A stretch of 58,092 nt of DNA from Clostridiales bacterium (GTDB taxonomy: Bacteria > Bacillota > Clostridia > Oscillospirales > Oscillospiraceae). Positions 33,256-42,342 of the stretch are shown one piece after another. The notes below the pieces were generated by a model, which made no database searches, was not told the DNA's origin, and saw only the letters and a list, made by a program, of their open reading frames with translations. The DNA is taken from contig JALFOM010000117.1 of assembly GCA_022782265.1 (NCBI GenBank), forward strand, positions 1-58,092, read 5' to 3'. The first letter of the stretch is position 1. Each line of letters begins with the position of its first letter. The position numbers were made by a program, and so were the translations under genes.

Positions 33256-35664
33256 ATGGAATTGAGAATTGCCCTTGCGGGCAACCCGAACTGCGGCAAA
33301 ACCACCCTGTTCAATGCCCTGACCGGCTCCAACCAGTTTGTGGGCAACTGGCCCGGCGTCACTGTGGAGAAAAAGGAAGGCAAGCTGAAAAAGCACAGTG
33401 ATGTGACCATCACCGACCTGCCCGGCATTTACTCCCTGTCCCCCTACACGCTGGAAGAGGTGGTGGCCCGCAATTACCTGATCGGCGAGCGCCCCGACGC
33501 CATTTTGAACATCATCGACGGCACCAACCTGGAGCGCAACCTTTATCTGACCACCCAGCTGACCGAGCTGGGCATTCCCGTTGTGGCCGCCATCAACATG
33601 ATGGATATCGTGCGCAGGAACGGCGACAGGATCGACACCCAGGAGCTCTCCCGGGCGCTGGGCTGCAAGGTGGTGGAGATCTCCGCCCTGAAGGGCGACG
33701 GCATCATGGACGCCGCTGAGGCCGCCATCGACGCGGCCAAAAACGGGAAAACCGTCCCCATGCACACCTTCTCCGGCCCGGTGGAACACACCATCGCCCA
33801 TATCGAGGAGGCGGCCGTACATGATCTGCCGGAGGAGCAGCAGCGCTGGTACGCCATCAAGATCTTTGAGCGGGACGACAAGGTCCTGGAGCAGCTGAAC
33901 CTGAAGGAAGAGCTGCTCAAGCACATCGAGGCGGATATCGCCGCCGCCGAGGAGGAGCTGGACGACGACGCGGAGTCCATCATCACGGGCGAGCGCTATA
34001 TTTACATCGGCGAGCTCATCAAGCGCTGCTACAAGAAAAAATCCACCGGAAAGCTCTCCAACTCCGACAAGATCGACAAGATCGTCACCAACCGCTGGCT
34101 GGGCCTGCCCATCTTCGCGGTGATCATGTTCCTGGTGTACTACATATCCATGGTGACCATCGGCACGGCGGCCACCGACTGGGCCAATGACGGCCTGTTT
34201 GGCGACGGCTGGCACCTGCTCGGCATCGGCTCCGCCGCTTATAGTGAAGCGGCCGAGGAATACGGCGATGCGGCGCTGATCGTAGACGCCTACGACGCCT
34301 ATGTGGAAGAAAACGGCTCCGAACCCACCGGCGATTTTACCGTGGAGATCGAGGATGAGGAGACCCTGGCGATCAGCGAGGAGACAGCCTCCCTGGAGGA
34401 TTATCAGGCGGCTCTGGCAACAGTAGAGCGCTACGGCGAGGAACCTGACCCGGCGGACTACGGCGTCTGGGTGCCCGGTATTCCTGTCCTGATCGGAAAT
34501 CTTCTGGAGAAAGCCAACGGGGCCGAATGGCTCAACGGCCTGATCCTTGACGGCATCGTGGCCGGCGTAGGCGCGGTTCTGGGCTTTGTGCCTCAGATGC
34601 TGGTGCTGTTCCTGCTCCTGGCCTTCCTGGAGGCCTGCGGCTACATGGCCCGTATCGCCTTCGTTCTGGACCGGGTGTTCCGCAAGTTCGGTCTCAGCGG
34701 CAAGAGCTTTATCCCCATGCTCATCGGCACCGGCTGCGGCGTGCCCGGCGTTATGGCCTCCCGTACCATTGAAAATGAGCGCGACCGCCGCATGACCATT
34801 ATGACCACCACCTTTATTCCCTGCGGCGCAAAGGTGCCCTTCATCGCCATGATCGCCGGCGCCATCTTCGGCGGCAGCGCCTGGGTGGCCACCTCCGCTT
34901 ACTTCATCGGCATGGCAGCCATCATCCTCTCCGGTATCATGCTGAAAAAGACCCGGATGTTTTCCGGCGAGCCTGCTCCTTTTGTCATGGAGCTGCCCGC
35001 TTACCACCTGCCCACCGTGGGCAACGTCCTGCGCAGCATGTGGGAGCGGGGCTGGAGCTTTATCAAGAAGGCCGGCACCATCATCCTGCTCTCCACCATT
35101 CTGGTCTGGTTCACCACCTATTTCGGCTGGGTGGACGGCGCCTTCCGTATGCTCAGTGAGGAGGAGATCGACTGCTCCATCCTGGCCTCCATCGGCGGCG
35201 TGATCGCCTGGATCTTCAAGCCTCTGGGCTGGGGCAACTGGCAGGCCGCCGTGGCCTCCATCACCGGCCTTGTGGCCAAGGAGAACATCGTCGGCACCAT
35301 GGGCATCCTCTATGCCAGCGGCGACGGTACCGTCTATCAGAATCTGGCCGCCGCGTTCACCGGCGTCACCGCTTATTCCTTCCTGGTGTTTAACCTGCTG
35401 TGCGCCCCCTGCTTTGCGGCAATCGGCGCCATCAAGCGGGAGATGAACAACGCCAAGTGGACCTGGTTTGCCATCGGCTATCAGTGCGGCTTTGCCTACG
35501 TCATTGCCCTGATGATCAACCAGTTCGGCAATGCTTTTACCGGCAAGCTGAACATTCCGGGCCTGATCGTGGCTCTGGTGCTGCTGGCGGGCATGATCTA
35601 CATGCTCTTCAAGCCCTATAAGGAAGCCACCAAACGTTCATCCAGGACCGCTGTCAAGGTCTGA
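33256..35664 (+). CDS. feoB: Ferrous iron transport protein B
   Basis: 802 residues. The N-terminal G domain has G1 GNPNCGKTT (9-17), the switch region GNWPGVTVEKKEG and G3 DLPGIY, followed by the GDI helical domain. The polytopic membrane domain has two Gate motifs (IPMLIGTGCGVPGVMASR and the later region with APCFAAIGAIKREM). It imports Fe(II) under anaerobic conditions. After the first membrane helix there is an acidic insertion of roughly 90-100 residues (about 315-415) absent from the minimal family. AAGGAGAGGA precedes the ATG. Confidence 0.96.
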   Translation: MELRIALAGNPNCGKTTLFNALTGSNQFVGNWPGVTVEKKEGKLKKHSDVTITDLPGIYSLSPYTLEEVVARNYLIGERPDAILNIIDGTNLERNLYLTTQLTELGIPVVAAINMMDIVRRNGDRIDTQELSRALGCKVVEISALKGDGIMDAAEAAIDAAKNGKTVPMHTFSGPVEHTIAHIEEAAVHDLPEEQQRWYAIKIFERDDKVLEQLNLKEELLKHIEADIAAAEEELDDDAESIITGERYIYIGELIKRCYKKKSTGKLSNSDKIDKIVTNRWLGLPIFAVIMFLVYYISMVTIGTAATDWANDGLFGDGWHLLGIGSAAYSEAAEEYGDAALIVDAYDAYVEENGSEPTGDFTVEIEDEETLAISEETASLEDYQAALATVERYGEEPDPADYGVWVPGIPVLIGNLLEKANGAEWLNGLILDGIVAGVGAVLGFVPQMLVLFLLLAFLEACGYMARIAFVLDRVFRKFGLSGKSFIPMLIGTGCGVPGVMASRTIENERDRRMTIMTTTFIPCGAKVPFIAMIAGAIFGGSAWVATSAYFIGMAAIILSGIMLKKTRMFSGEPAPFVMELPAYHLPTVGNVLRSMWERGWSFIKKAGTIILLSTILVWFTTYFGWVDGAFRMLSEEEIDCSILASIGGVIAWIFKPLGWGNWQAAVASITGLVAKENIVGTMGILYASGDGTVYQNLAAAFTGVTAYSFLVFNLLCAPCFAAIGAIKREMNNAKWTWFAIGYQCGFAYVIALMINQFGNAFTGKLNIPGLIVALVLLAGMIYMLFKPYKEATKRSSRTAVKV

Positions 35665-35702
35665 TAGAACCATCATCTTTTCAACCAAAGGAGTGACTTG
35701 CC

Positions 35703-35876
35703 ATGCTGCAATGGATCGGCGCAAATCTTGGGACCATTCTCATCTGCCTTGTCTTAATAGCCATAATTACCTTCATCGTACATTACCTCTTTCAGCAGAA
35801 AAAGCAGAGCAAGTCCTCCTGCGGCTGCAACTGTGCCCACTGCGCCATGCACGGTTCATGCCATAAGGGTAAATGA
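35703..35876 (+). CDS. FeoB-associated Cys-rich membrane protein
   Basis: 57 residues: one membrane helix (LGTILICLVLIAIITFIVHYL) and a short Cys-rich tail, CGCNCAHCAMHGSCHKGK, with five cysteines and two histidines. Small proteins of this design directly follow feoB in many Firmicutes and are thought to aid FeoB or to handle metal at the membrane. AAAGGAG lies upstream. The gene is very short but convincing from position and pattern. Confidence 0.85.
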   Translation: MLQWIGANLGTILICLVLIAIITFIVHYLFQQKKQSKSSCGCNCAHCAMHGSCHKGK

Positions 35877-35888
35877 GGAAACGAAATC

Positions 35889-36146
35889 GTGATAAAAATC
35901 ATTCTGGATGTTGAGGGTATGGCCTGCGGGATGTGCGAGGCCCATGTAAACGACGCGGTGCGGAGGGCCTTTCCGGTGAAAAAGGTCAGTTCCTCCCACA
36001 CCAAGGGCAAAACGGAGATCATTTCTGAGGCGCCTCTGGACGAAGAAAAGCTGAAAGCCGCCGTCTCCGCCACGGGCTATACCGTCACCGCGGTGAAAAC
36101 CGAGCCTTATGAGAAAAAGAGCTTTACCCTGTTCAAAAGAGTATAG
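35889..36146 (+). CDS. Heavy-metal-associated (HMA) domain protein
   Basis: 85 residues, starting GTG at 35889 after GAGGAAACG. An HMA fold with CxxC in LDVEGMACGMCEAHVNDAVR and the usual alternating pattern. HMA proteins normally carry Cu(I) or other soft metals; here one ends a ferrous-iron operon, 12 bases after the Cys-rich peptide. The C-terminus (about 72-85) is a short basic extension. A strong terminator follows. Confidence 0.85.
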   Translation: MIKIILDVEGMACGMCEAHVNDAVRRAFPVKKVSSSHTKGKTEIISEAPLDEEKLKAAVSATGYTVTAVKTEPYEKKSFTLFKRV

Positions 36147-36157
36147 AGCGGAAAAAT

Positions 36158-36200
36158 GTCGGGACTGTCAAAACTTTGGTTTTGGCAGTCTCGACTATTT
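36158..36200 (+). terminator. Terminator of the feo operon
   Basis: GTCGGGACTGTCAAAAC pairs with GTTTTGGCAGTCTCGAC around TTTG, followed by TATTTT. Confidence 0.8.
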
Positions 36201-36249
36201 TACCGGGACGTGATATAATAACCTGACCACTGCGAAAGGAGGGAGCGGA

Positions 36250-38850
36250 ATGGACGGCGCGGCGGAAAGCCGGGGGAAAAAGCAGATCTGCCTGGGCCTG
36301 ATCGCCCATGTGGACGCGGGGAAGACCACCCTGTCCGAGGCCATGCTGTACCTCTCGGGCAAGATCAAAAAGCTGGGCCGGGTGGACCACCGGGACAGCT
36401 ACCTGGACACCCACCAGCTGGAGCGGGAGCGGGGGATCACCATTTTCTCCAAACAGGCCGTTATGCCCCTGATGAACAGCAGGGTGTATCTGCTGGACAC
36501 CCCGGGCCACGCGGATTTTTCCGCCGAGGCGGAGCGTACAGTGCAGATTCTGGACTACGCGGTGCTGGTCATCAGCGGGACCGACGGCGTGCAGGCCCAC
36601 ACGGAGACCCTGTGGCGGCTGCTGGAGCGCTACCATGTGCCCTGCTTTCTTTTTGTGACAAAAATGGACCTGCCCGGCGCGGACGAGGAGAGCCTGATGG
36701 AGGGGCTTCGCCGGGAGCTGAGTGAGGGCTGTGTGGACTTCACCAACCGGGGCGGGGACTTCTTTGAAAAGCTGGCCCTCTGCGACGAGGCGGCCATGGA
36801 GAAATATCTGGACGCAGGCCTCAGTGAGGAGGATATCCCGGCCCTGATCCGTAGACGTTCTCTGTTTCCCTGCTTTTTCGGCTCCGGGCTGAAAACGGAG
36901 GGCGTGGAGGAGCTTCTTAGCGCCATTGACCGCTTTTGCCTCCCCGTGGAGGACAGCGGCGAATTTTCCGCCCGGGTATTTAAAATTGCCCGGGATGCCC
37001 AGGGCAGCCGCATGACCTGGCTGAAAATTGGCAGCGGAGAATTGAAAGTCAGAACACCCCTGCGCTATACCGCCCAGAGCGGCGAGGAGCTGGAGGAAAA
37101 AATCAACCAGATCCGCCTGTATTCCGGCAGCAAATACGAGACCGCCGACGCTGTGCAGGCGGGGCAGGTCTGCGCCGTGCTGGGGCTCAGCGCCACCTGG
37201 CCGGGCCAGGGTCTGGGCGCGGCGGACAGGGCGGCGGAGCCGGTTTTGGAGCCGGTGCTCAGCTACCGGATGATTCTCCCCGCCGGCACCGACCCGGCGG
37301 CCCTGCTGCCCAAATTGATGCAGCTTCAGGAGGAGGACCCACAGCTGCACATCTCCTGGAATGAGCGGACGCGGGATATCTCCGTGCAGCTCATGGGCCG
37401 GGTGCAGACGGAGATTTTGAAAAGGCTCATTCAGGAGCGCTTCGACCTGGATGTGAGCTTTGACGCGGGGCGCATCATGTACCGGGAGACCATCGGGAAC
37501 ACCGTGGAGGGCGTGGGCCATTTTGAACCCCTGCGCCATTACGCCGAGGTGCATCTGCTGCTGGAGCCCCTGCCCCGGGGCAGCGGGATCGTGCTGGAGA
37601 GCAGCTGCAGCGAGGACCAGCTGGACCGGAACTGGCAGCGGCTGATCCTGACCCATCTGGCGGAAAAGAAGCACCTGGGGGTGCTCACCGGCTCCCCCCT
37701 GACCGATGTAAAGATCACTCTGGCCGCGGGAAAAGCCCACCTGAAGCACACCGAGGGGGGCGACTTCCGGCAGGCCACCTACCGGGCGGTGCGCCAGGGG
37801 CTGATGCAGGCCCAGAGCGTTCTGCTGGAGCCATATTACGCCTTTTTGCTGACGGTGCCGCCGGAGCAGATCGGCAGGGCCATCAACGATCTGCGGGCCA
37901 TGGGCGGGGAGTTTTCCTCCCCGGAGGATTCAAACGGCATGAGCCGGATCGAGGGCAGCGCCCCGGTCTGCGGCCTTGGCGGCTATATGAACGAGCTTGC
38001 GGCCTATTCCCACGGCCGGGGCCGGCTTTTCCTCCGCCCGGACGGGTACAGGCCCTGCAAAAACAGCGACAGCGTCATCAAAGAATTGGCCTACGATGCC
38101 GAGAGCGACACGGAAAACCCGGCAGACTCGGTGTTCTGCGCCCACGGCGCGGGCTTCAACGTGAAGTGGGATAAGGTGCCCGACTACATGCACCTGGAAA
38201 GCTGCCTGAAAAAGGAGACTTCCCCGGAGCCTGCCGCCCCGGTTTTCCGCCGCAGTCTGGATATTGACGAGCGGGAGCTGGAGGCCATTATGGAGCGGGA
38301 GTTCGGCCCTATCCGCCGGCGGGAATACCGCGCGGCGGAGAGAAACGAGGCCCCGGCCCCGACTCCCGTGGAGAACAAAAAGGAATATATCATCGTAGAC
38401 GGATACAATGTGATCTTTGCCTGGAACGCGCTCAAGGCCCTTGCAAAGGAGCATCTGGACCTGGCCCGGGGGCGGCTGATGGACATGCTCTCCAACTACT
38501 GCGGCTTTACCCGCGCGGAGCTGGTGCTGGTGTTCGACGGCTACCGCAGTCCGGGAAACCCCGGCGCCAAAACCCAGTACCACAATATCCATGTGGCCTA
38601 TACCAGGGACGGGGAGACCGCCGACGCCTATATCGAGCGCCTGGCCAACGACATCGGCAAAAACTATTCTGTGCGGGTCATCACCAGCGACAACCTGATC
38701 CGCCTGTCCGCCCTGCGCTCCGGCGTGCTGCGCACCTCCTCAAAGGAGTTTGAGGGCGAGGTGGACTGGGTGCTGGGCCAGATCGAAGAGGTACTGCGCC
38801 GGAGCAATCCGGACCCGCACAAGACGAGGCTGAAGGATGGAAAACAATGA
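36250..38850 (+). CDS. TetM/EF-G-like translation GTPase fused to a C-terminal NYN (Rae1/YacP-like) nuclease domain
   Basis: 866 residues. The first about 650 form a ribosomal-protection-type GTPase: G1 AHVDAGKTT (19-27), G2 in ERERGITIF, G3 DTPGH (83-87), G4 TKMD (137-140), then EF-G-like domains II-V. After a spacer (about 670-710) comes an NYN/PIN-like nuclease domain starting IIVDGYNVIFAW, with acidic residues Asp717, Asp763, Asp792, Glu796 and Asp814. This is the domain of B. subtilis Rae1 (YacP), which cleaves mRNA in the ribosomal A site. Fusion to a factor that enters the same site suggests a GTPase-delivered ribosome nuclease (inference). A tetracycline-resistance role is unlikely given divergence and context. 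It overlaps ylmH by 14 bases. Confidence 0.85.
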   Translation: MDGAAESRGKKQICLGLIAHVDAGKTTLSEAMLYLSGKIKKLGRVDHRDSYLDTHQLERERGITIFSKQAVMPLMNSRVYLLDTPGHADFSAEAERTVQILDYAVLVISGTDGVQAHTETLWRLLERYHVPCFLFVTKMDLPGADEESLMEGLRRELSEGCVDFTNRGGDFFEKLALCDEAAMEKYLDAGLSEEDIPALIRRRSLFPCFFGSGLKTEGVEELLSAIDRFCLPVEDSGEFSARVFKIARDAQGSRMTWLKIGSGELKVRTPLRYTAQSGEELEEKINQIRLYSGSKYETADAVQAGQVCAVLGLSATWPGQGLGAADRAAEPVLEPVLSYRMILPAGTDPAALLPKLMQLQEEDPQLHISWNERTRDISVQLMGRVQTEILKRLIQERFDLDVSFDAGRIMYRETIGNTVEGVGHFEPLRHYAEVHLLLEPLPRGSGIVLESSCSEDQLDRNWQRLILTHLAEKKHLGVLTGSPLTDVKITLAAGKAHLKHTEGGDFRQATYRAVRQGLMQAQSVLLEPYYAFLLTVPPEQIGRAINDLRAMGGEFSSPEDSNGMSRIEGSAPVCGLGGYMNELAAYSHGRGRLFLRPDGYRPCKNSDSVIKELAYDAESDTENPADSVFCAHGAGFNVKWDKVPDYMHLESCLKKETSPEPAAPVFRRSLDIDERELEAIMEREFGPIRRREYRAAERNEAPAPTPVENKKEYIIVDGYNVIFAWNALKALAKEHLDLARGRLMDMLSNYCGFTRAELVLVFDGYRSPGNPGAKTQYHNIHVAYTRDGETADAYIERLANDIGKNYSVRVITSDNLIRLSALRSGVLRTSSKEFEGEVDWVLGQIEEVLRRSNPDPHKTRLKDGKQ

Positions 38851-39583
38851 ACTTCTGAAACGGGCGGAGGACCTCTGCGCCCGCTGTGAGCGGACGGCCA
38901 GCCTGACCTCCACCGGCTTTCTCACTCCGGCGGAGCGCTACGCCCTGGAAAACTGGGCAAAGCGCCGGGCCGACTGCAACCTTGTGTTCAGCGGCGGCAG
39001 GCCGGAGTGCGAGCGCACTGTGGCCTTCTTCCTGCCCTATTATATGGAGAAGGAGGACTTCTCCCCGGCGGAGTATATCCGGGCCATCGAGCTGAAAGCC
39101 TTTTTCGGCGTCCCGGGCCACCGGGACTATATGGGCGCCCTGCTGGGCATGGGCATAGGCCGGGAGTGGCTGGGGGATATCTGGGTCATGGAGGATAAGG
39201 CAACGATCTTTTGCCTGCCCAGCGTCCTGCGGCACCTGCTCAGTATTGAGAAGGTGGGGCGCTACGGCGTGAAGGCCCGGGAACTGGCCCTGGACGAGAT
39301 ACCCGCCCCGGAGCGGAAGGTGAAGCAAGTGAGCTTTTCCGTGATGAGTATGCGGCTGGACGCGGTGGCGGCGGGGATGTTCAATCTGTCCCGGACCGAG
39401 GCGGCAAAGCAGATCAGCGCCGGGAATCTGAGCCTGAATTACAGCGTCACGGACAAGACCGACACCCCGGTCCACGAGGGGGACGTCCTCTCCCTGAGGG
39501 GCGCGGGCAAGGGCACCGTCACCGGCACCGGCGGCACCTCCCGCAAGGGAAGGCTTTTTGTGTATGGGGAGATATTGAAATAA
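38837..39583 (+). CDS. ylmH: YlmH-type RNA-binding protein with S4 domain
   Basis: 248 residues. An N-terminal YlmH domain (FLTPAERYALENWAKRR, ELKAFFGVPGHRDYMGALLG) and a C-terminal S4 domain (about 175-235: MSMRLDAVAAGMFNLSRTEA, then AKQISAGNLSLNYSV). YlmH proteins bind the 50S-peptidyl-tRNA and act in ribosome-associated quality control in Bacillus, as relatives of RqcP; elsewhere they sit in the division cluster. Here the gene is instead translationally overlapped with the GTPase-nuclease fusion. AAGGATGG before the ATG is inside the upstream gene. Confidence 0.88.
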   Translation: MENNELLKRAEDLCARCERTASLTSTGFLTPAERYALENWAKRRADCNLVFSGGRPECERTVAFFLPYYMEKEDFSPAEYIRAIELKAFFGVPGHRDYMGALLGMGIGREWLGDIWVMEDKATIFCLPSVLRHLLSIEKVGRYGVKARELALDEIPAPERKVKQVSFSVMSMRLDAVAAGMFNLSRTEAAKQISAGNLSLNYSVTDKTDTPVHEGDVLSLRGAGKGTVTGTGGTSRKGRLFVYGEILK

Positions 39584-39828
39584 ATTATCATGCTGTCTGT
39601 CCGGAAAGGGAGCCCTTTCACGGGCGACCGCAAGGGTCGCCCCTACAGTGCCACCGGAAGTCGGGCAGAAGCCGTAGGGGCGGGGCTTGCCCCCGCCCGC
39701 CGTCCCCCGCTCAGACAGCCGTTCTGGCTGACCACCAAAGGCGTAAGTTCGGCTTTGCGGAATTAAAGATTTCGAGCCTCACTTAAGCTCCCCTTACAGG
39801 GGAGCCTATATGGAAAGGAGATTTGAAA
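39584..39828. repeat. Dispersed palindromic repeats between ylmH and pepT
   Basis: Contains GGGCGACCGCAAGGGTCGCC (39624-39643) and GGGGCGGGGCTTGCCCCCGC (39677-39696), both strong palindromes flanked by CCCTAC or GTAGGGG, plus AGCTCCCCTTACAGGGGAGC (39786-39805). They look like the REP-type elements found throughout genomes of this group. No gene is seen. Confidence 0.65.
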
Positions 39829-41046
39829 ATGAAAGCATACGAAAGATTTTTAACCTATGTCAAGGTACACACCGCCAGCGCGGAGGACACGGAGCAGACG
39901 CCCACCACCGCCTGCCAGCTGGATCTGACCCATCTGCTGGCAAAGGAGATGAGCGAGCTGGGCATGGAGGGCGTTTACGAGGACGAGCACGCCTATGTCT
40001 ACGGCTTCATCCCCGCCACCCCCGGCTTTGAGGACAAGCCCTGCGTGGGCTTTATCGCCCATCTGGACACCATCCCCGATTTCAGCGGCGAGAACGTGCA
40101 GCCCCGGCTCATCGAAAACTATGACGGCGGCGACGTGGTGCTGGGCGATAGCGGCCGGGTTCTGTCCGCGGAGAAATTCCCCCATCTGGCCACCCTCAAA
40201 GGCCAGACCCTGATCGTCACCGACGGTACCACTGTTCTGGGCGCGGACGACAAGTCGGGCATCGCCGCCGCCATGACCGCCTGTGAACGCATTCTTAAAG
40301 AGAACATCCCCCACGGCAAGGTTGCCGTCTGTTTCACCCCCGACGAGGAGGTGGGCCACGGCGCGGCCCTGCTGGACCTCCAGCGTCTGGGGGCGGATTT
40401 TGCCTACACCATAGACGGCGGGGAACTGAACGTCATCAACTACGAGACCTTCAACGCCGCCGCCGCAAAATGGGATATTGAAGGCTTCAACATCCACCCC
40501 GGCGACGCCAAGGGCAAGATGATCAACGCCTGTCTGGTGGCCATGGAGATCAACGCCATGCTCCCCTCCGGCGAGATCCCCGGAAAGACCGAGGACCACG
40601 AGGGCTTCTTCCACCTGACGGACATGAGCGGCAGCGTGGAAAAGGCCAGTCTGAGCTACATCATCCGGGATCACGACGCGGGCTGTTTTGAGGCAAGAAA
40701 AAAGACCATGGGCCTCATTGAAAAGCTCATCAACGAAAAGTACGGCGAAGGAACGGCCAGGCTCAGTATCCGTGAGCAGTACCGCAACATGGCCGAACCC
40801 CTGAGCCATCGCATGGAAGTGGTGGATATCGTCAAGCGGGCCATTCTCCGGGAGGGGATGGAGCCTGCCACCGCGCCCATCCGGGGCGGCACTGACGGGG
40901 CCCAGCTCTCCTTCCGGGGGCTGCTCTGCCCCAACATCGGCACCGGCGGCTACTGCTTCCATGGCCCCTATGAGCACATCACCGCCGAGCATCTGGAGAC
41001 GGCGGCCAACATCGTTCTGAACATCATCGGCGAGATCATAAAGTAA
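39829..41046 (+). CDS. pepT: Peptidase T (tripeptide aminopeptidase)
   Basis: 405 residues, M20B family. Zinc-site motifs: GFIAHLDTIPDFSG, VLGADDKSGIAAAM, FTPDEEVGHGA and the C-terminal PYEHIT region. PepT removes the N-terminal residue from tripeptides in the cytosol. The start ATG 39829 has AAAGGAG eight bases upstream; the TTG two codons earlier is too close to that site. It is followed after 12 bases by an MFS transporter. Confidence 0.95.
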   Translation: MKAYERFLTYVKVHTASAEDTEQTPTTACQLDLTHLLAKEMSELGMEGVYEDEHAYVYGFIPATPGFEDKPCVGFIAHLDTIPDFSGENVQPRLIENYDGGDVVLGDSGRVLSAEKFPHLATLKGQTLIVTDGTTVLGADDKSGIAAAMTACERILKENIPHGKVAVCFTPDEEVGHGAALLDLQRLGADFAYTIDGGELNVINYETFNAAAAKWDIEGFNIHPGDAKGKMINACLVAMEINAMLPSGEIPGKTEDHEGFFHLTDMSGSVEKASLSYIIRDHDAGCFEARKKTMGLIEKLINEKYGEGTARLSIREQYRNMAEPLSHRMEVVDIVKRAILREGMEPATAPIRGGTDGAQLSFRGLLCPNIGTGGYCFHGPYEHITAEHLETAANIVLNIIGEIIK

Positions 41047-41058
41047 GGGGGCTTTCCC

Positions 41059-42342
41059 GTGGAAGACAAGCTTGGCGCGAGAAAATGGCTGTCTCTTGTC
41101 CTGGTGGGCCTGTTCGGCCAGTTTGCCTGGACCATAGAGAACATGTATTTCAACGTCTTTCTCTATAACACCATCACCACCGACCCGGGCTACATCGCCT
41201 CCATGGTGGGCTGGTCGGCGGCAGCGGCCACCGTCACCACATTGCTGATGGGCGCACTGTCCGACCGTCTGGGTAAGCGCAAGGCCCTGATCTCCCTGGG
41301 CTATATCCTCTGGGGCCTTTCCACCGCGGCCTTCGGCTTCATCACCCCGGAAAACGCCGCCCGGCTTTTCCCCGGGGCCAACGCCGCCGCGGCGGCTGCC
41401 ACCATGGTGGTCATTCTGGACTGCGTGATGACCTTCTTCGGCAGCACCGCCAACGACGGAGCCTTCAACGCCTATGTCACCGACGTCACCAACGAGAAAA
41501 ACCGGGGCCGGGTGGAGAGCGTGCTGGCTATCCTGCCCCTGATCTCCATGCTGGTCATCTTCGGCCTGTTCGACGGCCTGACCCAGCAGGGGAGATGGAA
41601 GGAATTTTTCGGCATTTTCGGCGCGGCGGTGTCCCTTGTGGGCCTTGTTTCCGTCTTTCTGGTGAAGGATGAGCCGGGGCTTCAGCCCCGCCGGGACAGC
41701 TATTTCAAAAACCTGCTCTACGGCCTGCGGCCCTCCGTGGTCAGAGCAAACCCCGATCTGTACCTGTCCTTCGCCGCCTTCTGCCTGTTCTCCGTGGCGG
41801 TGCAGGTGTTCTTCCCCTATCTGATCATCTACATCCAAAACTATCTGGGCATCAGCGACTATGCCATTATTTTGGGCGTGGTGCTCATTGCCGCCTCCGT
41901 GGTCAGCGTGGTGTCCGGCCGCTTTATCGACAAAATGGGCAAGCTCCGCTTTACCCTGCCGGCGGCCCTTATCATGCTGGCGGGGCTTGTGGGCATGTAT
42001 TTTGTGCGCAGCGGCCCCGGCGTGATGATCGCGGGCACGGTGATGATGAGCGGCTACATGATGATGACCGCCGCCCTCAGCGCCAATATCCGTGACTGGA
42101 CCCCGGAGGGCAAGATCGGCCATTTTCAGGGCATCCGCATGATCTTCGCCGTGCTTCTGCCCATGATCATCGGCCCCGCCATCGGCGCCGCCGTCATCCG
42201 CGGCAGCGACAGCACCTATATTGAGCTGGGCCAGGTCAAATCCGTGCCCACGCCCAGCATCTATCTGGCGGCGGCGATGGTGCTGCTGCTGACGGCGCTG
42301 CCTGTCATTCTTCTGCGCCGCAGGGAGGAGAAACAAAAATGA
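41059..42342 (+). CDS. Major facilitator superfamily transporter
   Basis: 427 residues with about 12 membrane helices. The A-type motif GALSDRLGKRKALISLG lies after helix 2, and SGRFIDKMGKLRF is its counterpart in the second half, as in GPH/MFS sugar carriers. DCVMTFFGSTANDGAFNAYV in helix 4 is typical of a clostridial sub-family with unknown substrate. The start is GTG at 41059 after AAGGGGG. It is followed by a CBM9-like gene and a sugar-kinase-like gene with overlapping codons, so the substrate is probably a sugar. Confidence 0.85.
   Translation: MEDKLGARKWLSLVLVGLFGQFAWTIENMYFNVFLYNTITTDPGYIASMVGWSAAAATVTTLLMGALSDRLGKRKALISLGYILWGLSTAAFGFITPENAARLFPGANAAAAAATMVVILDCVMTFFGSTANDGAFNAYVTDVTNEKNRGRVESVLAILPLISMLVIFGLFDGLTQQGRWKEFFGIFGAAVSLVGLVSVFLVKDEPGLQPRRDSYFKNLLYGLRPSVVRANPDLYLSFAAFCLFSVAVQVFFPYLIIYIQNYLGISDYAIILGVVLIAASVVSVVSGRFIDKMGKLRFTLPAALIMLAGLVGMYFVRSGPGVMIAGTVMMSGYMMMTAALSANIRDWTPEGKIGHFQGIRMIFAVLLPMIIGPAIGAAVIRGSDSTYIELGQVKSVPTPSIYLAAAMVLLLTALPVILLRRREEKQK

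Noticed and set aside
36250-38850. Tetracycline resistance gene
   Set aside because: The GTPase is only TetM-like, carries a nuclease domain, shows no leader attenuator or mobile context, and has host codon use.
39850-42336. Very long minus-strand open frame (over 800 codons) opposite pepT and the MFS gene
   Set aside because: It is the antisense shadow of two well-supported genes, rich in His/Gly/Val, with no family resemblance. The same applies to the long opposite frames at 278-2362, 5031-7100, 33223-35007 and 48569-50170.
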